Assembly (NCBI GenBank): GCA_051453625.1 | Contig: JBOZIK010000001.1 | Span: forward strand, 54,312,893 to 54,340,224 | From: Welwitschia mirabilis | Taxonomy: Eukaryota; Gnetophyta; Gnetopsida; Welwitschiales | Reading direction: 5' to 3' | Length of the DNA: 27,332 nt | Shown: positions 19,358-27,332 of the stretch, in pieces | How the letters are laid out: the number at the start of each line of letters is the position of its first letter | How positions within the stretch are numbered: the stretch's first letter is position 1 | Notes under the pieces: model-generated | Told to the model about the DNA's origin: nothing | Database searches by the model: none | The model's input: the letters and a program-made list of their open reading frames with translations, nothing else | Position numbers and translations under genes: made by a program

Positions 19358-20099
19358 CAGACAAGTGAAGGAAAAACAGACAATCGCAGATGTCACCTCA
19401 AGGGTTGCAGGTCCCATGTTTTCACAGAAAAGTGAGAGAGTGATGGCACTTATGCAAGTGTAAGTGTAATCGGAATGGACAATTGTCATATGTATACCAA
19501 CATATAAACATACTCCAGTGAAATGTAAATTTGAGGGTACCCTTGGAATGATGATGGCACAGAAAGACTGCATCTACGAATTGAGTTGCTTTTAAGAAGC
19601 TGATTTTGCAAATCAAATTCCAAATTCTTCTTTAAGAGTGGATTCAGGCATTAACAATATAGTTTTCATTATAAATACCATGCATAAGTGAATATCATGC
19701 TTAATACATCCAAAGCATATTGCTGGAGATTATGGAAAGACAACAAAATACGAAACACAGGTCCAAAACATTAAACATCTGAAGGCTTATTATGAGGCTA
19801 TGTATGTAACTAAATTCTTTGTTTGGGCAATTAGGGCAATCATGATGGTTGTACTTGTAAGAAAAAGATATCATTACTAAAGTTTTTGAGTTGGACATCA
19901 CTTATTTTTTTGATTTTTACGATTATATTTTTTTAAAAAATTATATGACAAAGATCTTTTAGTTTTCTAGGAGGTAAATGCTTGTAATACTTTTAAACTG
20001 AAAACACTGGATAAATGTTTTCTAGCTAAAAATAGAATTCCCATTTTTTATGTGTTATTGTAATCCTATTTCCATTTGTGTGTCAATTACAGATTGTCC
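19358..20099. other. 3' flank of the bHLH gene
   Basis: Probable 3' untranslated region followed by AT-rich spacer. No canonical AATAAA was found soon after the stop; plant genes often lack it. No other coding potential. The opposed short frames at 19334-19616 are non-coding. Confidence 0.4.
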
Positions 20100-20109
20100 T
20101 TTTTGATTA

Positions 20110-20160
20110 TGCCCATTGAAATTGTGGTGGGGAAAAGATCAAACAGTTAAATCAGGTCCA
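20110..20160 (-). repeat. Terminal direct repeat (candidate 3' LTR)
   Basis: On the minus strand begins TGGACCTGATTTAACTG and ends ...TTTCAATGGGCA. Differs from its partner (21073-21119) by several transitions and a short indel near the end. Confidence 0.6.
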
Positions 20161-21055
20161 CATCCACAATACATGGAACTACAGTAGTGAATTATTCTAA
20201 TAATAAAATTACTTTCCCTCAATGTGAAAATTCATCTCAATAATTTGACATTGCATAGCATACTCCCAAGCATGTAGTTGAATCTCTCTATTAGACAATT
20301 TTGTGCAACTTACATAGACATTCATCAATCTCTAGGATAAATTGCACCCTTCTTCCATTGCCTCTCCCATGCTTCCAACATGTGGGACTTATAGACCTTG
20401 GATGAACCCAACACTTCATCCAAGCAATAACACTTCCCCTCTGATGCAACTTCCAAACTGATCACAAACAATTGCTAGGACAAGCCCCCAACATAACCTT
20501 CATATAATTCTTTTTATTACATGTGAATTTTGATTTAGGAGGTGTCCCATACCACCTACTATAAAAATTAATTGACATGTAAATCTCTCAAACTCCCAAG
20601 CTAAAGCAAAATTATCTTCAATCAAAACATCAAATTTTAGAGAACTCACAATGTTCACAATGTATAATTTATATTGGATGGAATGATCAATCTCACTTCC
20701 CATTAACATGCAAATCTCAAGTTGTCGCATGATGTAGCTATTGCTTCACATTTGTATCACACACTTTGCATCATGTGTAGTTCTTTATACTGGTTGCACA
20801 ATCCAATATTGCTTCCCAAAAAATTACTTCACCATCATGTTTTTATATGGCTGATGCTACTTTCCTTGTATCTGCATTGTTGTCGTTCTATTCATGGTTG
20901 TGTTGTCTCTTCTGCTTAGCTGTATCTACTAGAAGAGCCCACCCTAGAAGCATGGAGTCACAAGCTATGAGCGTGAGAATATCTGCACAAGAAATGAGAG
21001 GGTAGCAAGAGCACCAAGACTATCAAGTTGGCTTATTAGGCCAGTGCCTTAAGTT

Positions 21056-21069
21056 GGCTTCTCATACCA
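21056..21069 (-). other. Primer-binding-site-like sequence
   Basis: TGGTATGAGAAGCC on the minus strand, compared with the plant initiator methionine tRNA site TGGTATCAGAGCC: one substitution and one inserted base. Three bases separate it from the repeat. Confidence 0.5.
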
Positions 21070-21072
21070 CAA

Positions 21073-21119
21073 TGTTGAAATTGTGGTGGGGAAAAGGTTG
21101 AATAGTTAAATCAGACCCA
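21073..21119 (-). repeat. Terminal direct repeat (candidate 5' LTR)
   Basis: On the minus strand begins TGGGTCTGATTTAACTA and ends ...AATTTCAACA, then a primer-binding-site-like sequence. Confidence 0.6.
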
Positions 21120-21279
21120 AGTTTTTGATTGCTTTGGAAGGTTTAAATCTAAAAACGAAAAGTGCTTGTTTTGGCATAGGAGATCCATGATATGTAGCCT
21201 TATGAAACACAAATATGGCCTAGCCTTTTAGATCATAACCTATTAAGATGCGATGCTGTAATAATTTTAAAAAACACCA

Positions 21280-21320
21280 CCTTCTTTTTTCCTTTTTCTT
21301 TTTTTTCTTTTTTCCCCTTT
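21280..21320. repeat. Pyrimidine-rich low-complexity tract
   Basis: A run of T and C only (CTTTTTTCTTTTTTCCCC-like). No further function is seen. Confidence 0.6.
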
Positions 21321-21392
21321 CAAATAAAGTGCTAAAAATTTGGTTTTCTGATAAGTAGTCCATTGCTAACAATAAGAGTGTTAGTTTCCCAA

Positions 21393-21640
21393 ATCAAGAG
21401 CTATATCAAATGTGAACAACATTTCAAAATTGTACTTATTAAAGCATTGGATAGAGCTTATGTAAAGTCCAAGGAAAGAAAGGGAATTGAAGCTATATTA
21501 GAAGTCAAGAGTTATATAAACCAATCAAGTTCATGAGGTGGAACAACATTTCAAAGTTATACTTATTGAAGCACTAGATAAAGCTTACATAAAGTTCAAG
21601 GAAAGAAAAGAAATTGAAGCTTATTAGGATATCAATTTAA
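21393..21640 (+). repeat. Duplicated 127-bp unit encoding a similar peptide
   Basis: GAACAACATTTCAAA recurs at 21414 and 21541, each followed by TTATACTTATTGAAGCA-like, GGATAGAGCTTA-like and AAGGAAAGAAA-like sequence. One frame reads EQHFKIVLIKALDRAYVKSK and EQHFKVILIEALDKAYIKFK in the two copies, so the repeats may derive from coding sequence. The family is not recognised. Confidence 0.65.
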
Positions 21641-21714
21641 CATATTAACTTGTGATATCAAAGTTGGAATATTGACTATTGGCATCATAAGTAACTCCCC
21701 ACACCCTAAACTTG

Positions 21715-22295
21715 TGCACATTTATTCACCTAAAGATTCTTCACCTCCACCTAGGAGAAGGGCACTTCTAGGTCTACTTGCTACTGACTATGCATTACTG
21801 GATGATATATTTGAGGAGATATCCAATAGTTTTGCTTCTTGATATATTTTTCTTTAGGTTGTTAGTTTCATCTCGTATCATATTTTAACTTCTTTGTATA
21901 TCAAACATTCTTTTGGTACTCACAGTCTTGAAGTTTTCCATGCACAATATTTCACTAAGGGGTTTGTTTTGGTAAATTTTGCAATTTCTGAAATGGTTCA
22001 TAATGTTTTAGGTCTTCACATTTTATCAACTTCCTTAACAAACTTGATAGCATGAGAATGGAAATTTGATTTTAATGTGAATGATCTAGCTTATGCTTGA
22101 ATTCCATATGCTGAACCTCCAAACCTTCCAAGTATTTTTCTACCCTTTCAAATATGCAATTTTGATTGCATTTATGCTATCCTTCATAAACAAACTTTTG
22201 ACTTCAATGATATTTTTAAGACATCTTATTTTGTGAAAGTTACTCTAGCAGAGCATTAGCATAATTTAGTTGCATCAGTCTTATTCCTCATGATC
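21715..22295 (+). pseudogene. LINE ORF1-like region
   Basis: Plus-strand translation starts SPKDSSPPPRRRALLGLLATD, then reads LEVFHAQYFTKGFVLVNFAI, KFDFNVNDLAYA and PYAEPPNLPSIFLPFQIC, KQTFDFNDIFKTSYFVKVTLA. This looks like a LINE ORF1-type nucleic-acid binding protein by order and position; the family match is from memory and weaker than for the endonuclease and RT. Stops occur at least at three places. Confidence 0.45.
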
Positions 22296-22300
22296 AAACC

Positions 22301-22310
22301 NNNNNNNNNN
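22301..22310. other. Assembly gap, 10 N
   Basis: A short run of N inside the LINE interior. Confidence 0.95.
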
Positions 22311-23014
22311 GTACTATGACTTTTCATGCTCATCACATCTCTTAATGTGTCTACCTCAACCATCTTTCTCAAAGAGTTTCTCCTTTAGCAAAATAGAAGA
22401 AAGCTATTTCAAATCCACCACTACAAACCATTCACTCTTCTTTAAAACATGTGGAAAATGATGAGGATGAAAATATATGATACATCCATCGTGATAGATT
22501 ATTCACTCTTCTTTAAATCATGTGACAAATGATAAGGTTGAAAAATCTAAGAATTAGTATTTTAAAGGTACATCAAATGCATCTTCCCCACCTCCACCAC
22601 TCTATTCCTCAAACAAGGCCTTTTCTTCCTCTAATCATTAATCACTAGTGGATGAGAAAGTTTTTATTTTAGTCACCAATCGGAAAATATCTAAATGTAT
22701 TCAGTCTTATACTATTTGTTCCTTTGAATCCAGTTGTTACTTTTAAAGCTATCGACATTGATATAAATGTTTTCAATAGCATTGATGAGGTCATTCCATA
22801 CATCCCTCCACCTCTCCCCACCTCAATCCAGCTTAATAAATATTCTTTTCAAATGTTTGTGGATTTACTGATAAGCTCCACTAAAAGCGCTAAGGAGGAT
22901 TTGTCTCTAGGATTTCTTTCCCTTTAGATTTCTCATTGATTCAAGAGATTAAAATTACAACTTCAGATTTGCAATTTTCCTCTCATCAACTACTATAAAA
23001 ATCTCAAATTTTGC

Positions 23015-23600
23015 TACCTTTCATCATGAAGGATGTGTAGGGCCTACCATTTTTCTCCTTATTGGACTTCATAAATTTGCTCTTCTTGTTTAAATCCTTA
23101 GCAGTGGTCCTATTGGATCATTATTTCTTCTTCTTTTTGCATGTTTGGTATTTGTTCCATCTATGCTCCTAATTATATGAATGAACAAATTAGATTTAAC
23201 ACATATATTGCCCTCTATTCCTTAGCTTCTTGGAGGAGATTTAAATATGGTTAATTCATCTTATGATGAGTTGAGTAAAGAGGCTTTTTTATTGCATCCT
23301 CTTGAATTAGATGCATGGATGCAATTTAAAAACTACTTTTGTCTTGTAGATGCAATTTCTCGCTTCTTCCAAAATATGTAACAACATTTTACTTGGGGTG
23401 ATTCTTCTCAAGGTATTTAATGAAGTTATACATGTTAGATATTTTTTATTACTTTGCTCTCTCATTCTAGGATTTAGATTACTTCACCAAGGTTTTAAAC
23501 ATGACAGTTTTATCAAACCATATTCCTATGCAAGCATCCATAAAATTTGCTATTTCTTCTCCCAAAGGTCATTGCCCTTTATTTTGTCTTAATACCTTTT
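23015..23600 (+). pseudogene. LINE endonuclease
   Basis: Residues FGICSIYAPN (23143-23172) match the family's 'VYAPN' segment; LLGGDLNMVNSSYDELS (23227-23277) matches 'GGDFN.....DR', and NMTVLSNHIPM (23498-23530) matches 'SDHxP', the metal-site His motif with Asp read as Asn. A frame at 23501-23689 begins in this motif. Frame changes and stops elsewhere. The domain would make the target nick. Confidence 0.65.
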
Positions 23601-24139
23601 CGTATAATTGCCAGACTAGGAGACAACTTCTTCATACTTTTTGGAATGAAAATTCTAGGCCTTTTGAGTTAATAGAATGGATTAATTAGTAGCATCGTAC
23701 TTTGTGTAGAGTTAGAGATTATGCTTGCTTTCTTGGAAAAACAAGTATCTAGACAAGGCAAATTGTATTTTCATTCTAATATGTAAAAAGTTTCATATTT
23801 AAACAATAAGCTTGTTCATGATCCTTTTAATTCAACACTTCATTTTATGCTTATGAAAGCTCATGTGGCTTAACAAAAATGGGAGGTTTTTCAGGCAAAA
23901 AGTGCTCTTCTTAAAAGTAGACTCTACTAGTTACAAACCCAAAATGAAAACTTCAAACAATTTTTTAAATTTTTGGATTTCTATAATGGCAGAATTAAAA
24001 TTACTATGTTACAGGGTCATGATCGAATTCTTCAAATCATAATAACATCCTTAATTTTTTAAAGGAGCATTTTTAAATACTTTGTCAAGAAACTGTAATC
24101 AATATAAATGAGTTTTGATGTGTCTCTTCATTTCTTTCC

Positions 24140-25450
24140 CCAGTTCTTGCGATAAAAATGCATCAAATGTTGGATGCAGAAATTACTCTTAAGGAACTTA
24201 AGTATGCTTACTCTGATATGAACAATGGCAGAGCTCTTTGCTTTAATGGTTTTTCATGTGGAGCTTTTTAAAGAGAACTAGGAGCTAGTAGGTCATGATT
24301 ATCTTAATTTTGTAAGAAAGGATATTCTTCAAGGTTCACTTGGAAATCATATTAACAAAGGTTGTCTTTTGACTAAATCTAAGGATCCTCTTTTCATTAG
24401 TAGTTGGCAACCTGTTGCTTTATAAATGTTACTTATAAAATTTGGATAAAGTACTAGGCTAACACACTTTAAAAAATTCTTCTAGATATTGTTGTAGAGT
24501 AACAAATATGTTTTGCGCCTTGTAGATATACTCTTTTGAATGTTGTGATAGCTTAGGACATTAGTGAATAATTGATTCTAATCAAAATATGGCCTTTATT
24601 AAACTTGATTATGCCAAAGCATATGATAAAATTAAATGGAATTTCATTCTATCTTTTATCGAAAATTTAGGTCTTCGATACCAATTTTTTCATAGGGTAC
24701 AGTGTCTCTTTATCAATGCAAATGTCATGGTGTAAGTTCTTCCTTTTCTATTCACTTCTCTGTTCGACGAGCTTATCCTTTGGCTCCTTATCTTTTTATC
24801 ATTACTACTGATTTTTTTTTGTCGAGTTCTTCAATATGACATGAAACAAGACTTGGTAAGCGAAATTTCATTGAGAGACATGATGCAATGATTATTAAAT
24901 TGGTATTTTACTAATGATTCTTTTTTCATGTGGTAAATGATCAATAATGTATTATTTAGCTTTTTACTCATGTTCAACAGTATTGTCCATTATTGGGAAA
25001 AATATTCACTTCATGTGGCAAGTGGTAATTACTAGTATCTTTTACATCAATCCTAGTAAATTTTACAGGGGATTAGAAATTATATAACTTTTAGGCATTT
25101 GTTCCTCCTTCAAAGGTTCTCCTCATAAGCTATGAGATTAGAAATTGTAAAGAATTTAAAGAAGAGTGGAAAAGTAAAGGACAAATAATTTTTCTCTTGC
25201 AAGTTGATATTTTGTTTACAAATCTATCATTCCGACTTACATTTATTATTCTTCTTATTGGGCTCCTTCAACAACTACTTATTCAAAACTCAAAAATTAC
25301 TTTGAATCTTTGTGTGGTCTTATTAAAAACGGAAAAAAAGGTTTTCATAGAGTCACTTGAAACATCATGGCTTTGCCTAAAGAAAAGGGTGGTTTATATT
25401 TCATTAATTTATAAGCTCAAAGAGTTAGTTTAGCTACAAAATGGATTCTT
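24140..25450 (+). pseudogene. LINE reverse transcriptase
   Basis: In order: EITLKELKYAYSDMNNGRAL (24180-24240, 'ei..al..m...KAPG.DG'), NKGCLLTKSKDPLFISSWQP (24355-24414, 'ipK...p..i..wRPisL'), then MAFIKLDYAKAYDKIKWNF (24587-24645), with the catalytic Asp intact, then SVRRAYPLAPYLFIITTD (about 24757-24810, 'vRQGCPLaPYLF'). The second catalytic motif near 24901-24930 reads YFTNDSF, where FADD-type Ala and Asp have become Thr and Asn by G-to-A changes. Downstream, KEKGGLYFINL and ATKWILQIF (25380-25455, shifted) match the '..K.GGLG..dl......a...kW' tail. Dead copy. Confidence 0.7.
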
Positions 25451-26074
25451 CAAATCTTCATTTGTGCTTTCCTAATCTTCACATTGTTGTTCCTTAGCTT
25501 TAAAATTCATTTTGTGAGAACCACCAAATATGGAAGAAATACTCATCCAATTAATTGGTTTTTTTCCTCCATCTAAGATTACCATTTAAGGTACACATGT
25601 TTTTAAAAGTATTTGAAAGGCTTGGAAAAGGGTTCATTCTTTCATTTCTTAGGCACATATGAAAATTCTTGGAATTTTACTTCAAACTATTATTTCTTAA
25701 TGGTTACCTCTTACTCTTGTTCCTTTAGTAATTACAAATCCCAGGCTAGCTACAAGATGGTTTAAAAAAGGATTGACTTCTTTGCAACATTTGCAGTTAG
25801 GAAATGCTTGGATAGGCTTGATGGATTTTCTGTATATTTATGCGAAATTCTCCTAGCCTTTAATAAGCTTTTATTAAACTTCAACAGTTTTGCTTCATAC
25901 TTGTCCTCTCTTAGACAATGGTTCTCTACATATGGAGGATCTACATTGGATAGATCATACATTTATTCTTCCATTTTCCTCAAGTAAAGCTTACAGTTTT
26001 CTAGTGAATGCTGTTGAAACAAATATTTTGAATGATGAAATTTCGAGCTGAAGAAAACAAGATCTCTCCAGATT

Positions 26075-26270
26075 GGGACATCCGCCCTGTCCAATTGGGA
26101 TGTCCAACTTTCTATGCGATTTTTCGTATTGGGACGTTCAACCCTATATACAGACTTTTATACAGGGACATCTGAACTGATAAATAGGGATGTCCGATCC
26201 TATTCTTAGTTTCCCAGAAGCGAAGATTAAAAACAGGGACATCTGACCTTTCTTGATGGGACATCCAGGA
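26075..26270. repeat. Array of GGGA(C/T)RTCC motifs in the copia U3
   Basis: Seven variants at about 26075, 26097, 26131, 26164, 26187, 26235 and 26258, each GGGA(C/T)(A/G)T(C/T)(C/T), most followed by (G/A)ACC-like bases. Spacing ranges from 22 to 48 bases. All precede the TATA box, as enhancer-type LTR repeats do. Confidence 0.7.
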
Positions 26271-26353
26271 ATATATTTGTTGACGTGAAATTATAGCCAT
26301 TAAAGATGTTAACTACAGTTCCCAACCTCCAACGGCTCTTTTATGTTTTGGAT

Positions 26354-26363
26354 CTATATATAC
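26354..26363 (+). promoter_or_regulatory. TATA box of the copia LTR
   Basis: CTATATATAC, about 340 bases into the LTR, following the motif array. Transcripts would start near 26385-26395. Confidence 0.55.
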
Positions 26364-26542
26364 CTTCATGTAGTGGATTGAAGAATAATTGCTTACCTTA
26401 AGAAACTATCACTTGAAGGAGTTTGTGTTAATATACAGAGATCTGGACTGAACTTGTGCAATCATTTATTATCATTAAGGATTGATCTGAAGCTCTCAAT
26501 GATGATGCCCTATGCAATATAGGCACCTTACTTCATCAGAAA

Positions 26543-26569
26543 TCTATCTCTCTCTCTCTCTCTTTCTCT
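26543..26569. repeat. CT microsatellite
   Basis: A run of TC dinucleotides with one interruption, within the R-U5 part of the copia LTR. Confidence 0.85.
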
Positions 26570-26902
26570 ATTCTTTGATTGTTGTAAGAGGCTCAAGGAT
26601 TTTAGCAAAGGGGTGGAGGCCCTACAATCTCCTTGTGAAGGAGGCTTTGTGAAGATCTTAGATTAAGGGAACCGAAAGGCTGATAGCTATTTGCTGCCCC
26701 CTGAGAGTGAAGTAGGTCTGGCCGAACCACTATAAAATCGTGGTGCATTATTTCTATTTGTTTGAGTTTGTTTTATTGTGTTCATGATTCAATAATTTCT
26801 GATTTACATTCTTAAGCAAAGTTCTGATTTTAGTTAAGTAATTAAATTTTGTGATTCACCCTATTTACCCCCTCTCTAGGGTGTCTGTATGATTCTAATA
26901 AT

Positions 26903-26914
26903 TGGTATCAGAGC
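26903..26914 (+). other. Copia primer-binding site
   Basis: TGGTATCAGAGC, an exact match to the initiator methionine tRNA site used by most plant copia elements, two bases after the LTR end. Confidence 0.9.
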
Positions 26915-26975
26915 TTAGTTGCTCTAGATTTGCAAATATTTTGTTTATTTTCATATTAAGTGCAGGTATTCCTCA

Positions 26976-27332
26976 ATGGGATCATCTAGTAATGCAAGGC
27001 AGCATGAAGGTGAATCAGTTTCAAGACCTCCTTTCTTCAATGGGAATAACTATGCCCATTGAAAATCAAAGATGAGCATCTTTCTAACATCCCTTAATCT
27101 GAATATTTGATCTGTAGTTGAATTTGGATACTTTCCTCCAACTAAAATAAATGCCCTTAGAAAGGAAGTTCTAAAATCTAGAGAGAGCTAAGATGCAAAT
27201 GATAAAAAGATTCTTCAGATAAACTCTCAAGCAATGAATGCGATTATTTGTGCTCTTTCCATCGAAGAATATGACAGAGTTGTGTAATGCTTAACAACTA
27301 AGAAGATATGGGATACATTGAAAATAGCCAAT
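26976..27332 (+). pseudogene. Ty1/copia gag, N-terminal part
   Basis: One frame runs from the ATG at 26976 to the window end: MGSSSNARQHEGESVSRPPF, then FNGNNYAH, SKMSIFLTSLNLNI, and NSQAMNAIICALSIEEYDRV and TKKIWDTLK. These match the N-terminal domain of plant copia gag (DUF4219/UBN2: 'P.F.G.NY..W...M...L', 'W.....Y', 'A...I...L....', 'A...W..L'). Four in-frame stops interrupt it (near 27060, 27108, 27189 and 27286) but there is no frameshift. Two stops stand where the family has Trp, two after codons where Gln would fit. The rest lies beyond the window. Confidence 0.85.

Larger units (their letters stand above)
20110..21119 (-). mobile_element. Short non-autonomous LTR element (TRIM/LARD-like)
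   Basis: Two direct repeats of about 50 bp, at 20110-20160 and 21073-21119, share TTGAAATTGTGGTGGGGAAAA and end AAATCAG(G/A)(T/C)CCA. Each begins TG and ends CA. On the minus strand the repeat at 21119-21073 is followed after three bases by TGGTATGAGAAGCC (21069-21056), very close to the initiator-tRNA primer-binding site TGGTATCAGAGCC. An identical nine-base TTTTTGATT flanks both sides (20100-20108 and 21122-21130), one and two bases from the repeat ends, and may include a target duplication. The interior (912 bp) has no gag or pol. The repeats are short for LTRs, so boundaries may be longer but decayed. Confidence 0.55.
21715..26011 (+). mobile_element. Third LINE, plus strand, cut by a copia insertion
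   Basis: ORF1-like (21715-22295), endonuclease (about 23015-23600), RT (about 24140-25000) and C-terminal sequence (25330-26010) follow in the order of an L1-like LINE. Every part has stops and frameshifts. The reading ends at 26011, where a copia LTR starts (TGTTGAAAC), so the copia element probably inserted in the LINE. Confidence 0.7.
26012..26900 (+). mobile_element. Ty1/copia 5' LTR
   Basis: Begins TGTTGAAAC and ends TCTAATA, two bases before the initiator-tRNA primer-binding site. The usual LTR end of this type is TCTAACA, so one C-to-T change has removed the terminal CA. Length 889 bp. It contains a cluster of repeated GGGACATCC motifs (26075-26270), a TATA box (26354-26363), a CT microsatellite (26543-26569), and a GGCCGAACCAC segment near 26721. 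The partner LTR lies outside the window. Confidence 0.8.

Noticed and set aside
20377-20392. snRNA gene promoter on the minus strand
   Set aside because: A USE-like motif is present but no TATA box follows at the needed distance and no snRNA sequence is seen.
20110-21119. Mutator-like DNA transposon, because of the nine-base flanking match
   Set aside because: The ends form direct repeats with TG...CA, not inverted repeats, and a primer-binding-site-like sequence adjoins one repeat.
22724-22927. 67-codon plus-strand frame as an independent gene
   Set aside because: It lies in the interior of the decayed LINE between ORF1-like and endonuclease parts and shows no separate domain.

Overview
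The window looks like nuclear DNA of a seed plant: AT-rich, packed with decayed retrotransposons, with one spliced gene whose introns are bounded by GT and AG. The style of decay (LTR elements and LINEs with many stops, LTRs carrying short repeated motifs) fits a large, slowly purged genome such as a gymnosperm, but the species cannot be named from sequence alone. There are four N runs: two of exactly 100 N (6344-6443, 6701-6800), one of 479 N (12610-13088) and one of 10 N (22301-22310).

Layout. 1-1960 holds nothing recognised except a weak polypurine tract. About 1960-3472 is a degenerate LTR read on the minus strand, with a polypurine tract beside it at 3473-3488, an 82-bp tandem array and a repeated hexamer-like motif inside it. 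4130-5918 (minus) is a broken ORF resembling the 'putative plant transposon protein' family. 5890-10900 (minus) is Ty3/gypsy-type material of the Athila/Tat kind: LTR, primer-binding site, leader, gag, linker and protease, plus a second diverged copy of the linker-protease segment next to the assembly gaps. 11100-14560 (minus) is an L1-like LINE (ORF1 with DUF4283 and zinc knuckles, endonuclease, start of reverse transcriptase). 14880-16545 (plus) is a LINE of a different type, followed by a possible tRNA-derived SINE at 16722-16880.

17508-19357 (plus) is the only gene that looks intact: a four-exon bHLH transcription factor of 272 residues with a C-terminal ACT-like domain, closest by eye to plant subgroup IIIf (TT8/GL3/EGL3 type), but with no visible N-terminal MYB-interacting region. 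Its first intron contains a duplicated segment of about 137 bp. Downstream, 20110-21119 looks like a short non-autonomous LTR element (TRIM/LARD-like) on the minus strand. 21715-26011 (plus) is a third LINE, cut at its 3' side by a Ty1/copia element whose 5' LTR (26012-26900), primer-binding site and gag run off the window end.

The most interesting points are: the short bHLH gene with an alternative in-frame acceptor that would lengthen the HLH loop, and an AUG-stop in its likely leader; the TRIM-like element with primer-binding-site-like sequence; and the recurrence, in three unrelated LTRs, of short repeated GGAYGTCC/GACGTC-like motifs. No clearly new biological system is evident.
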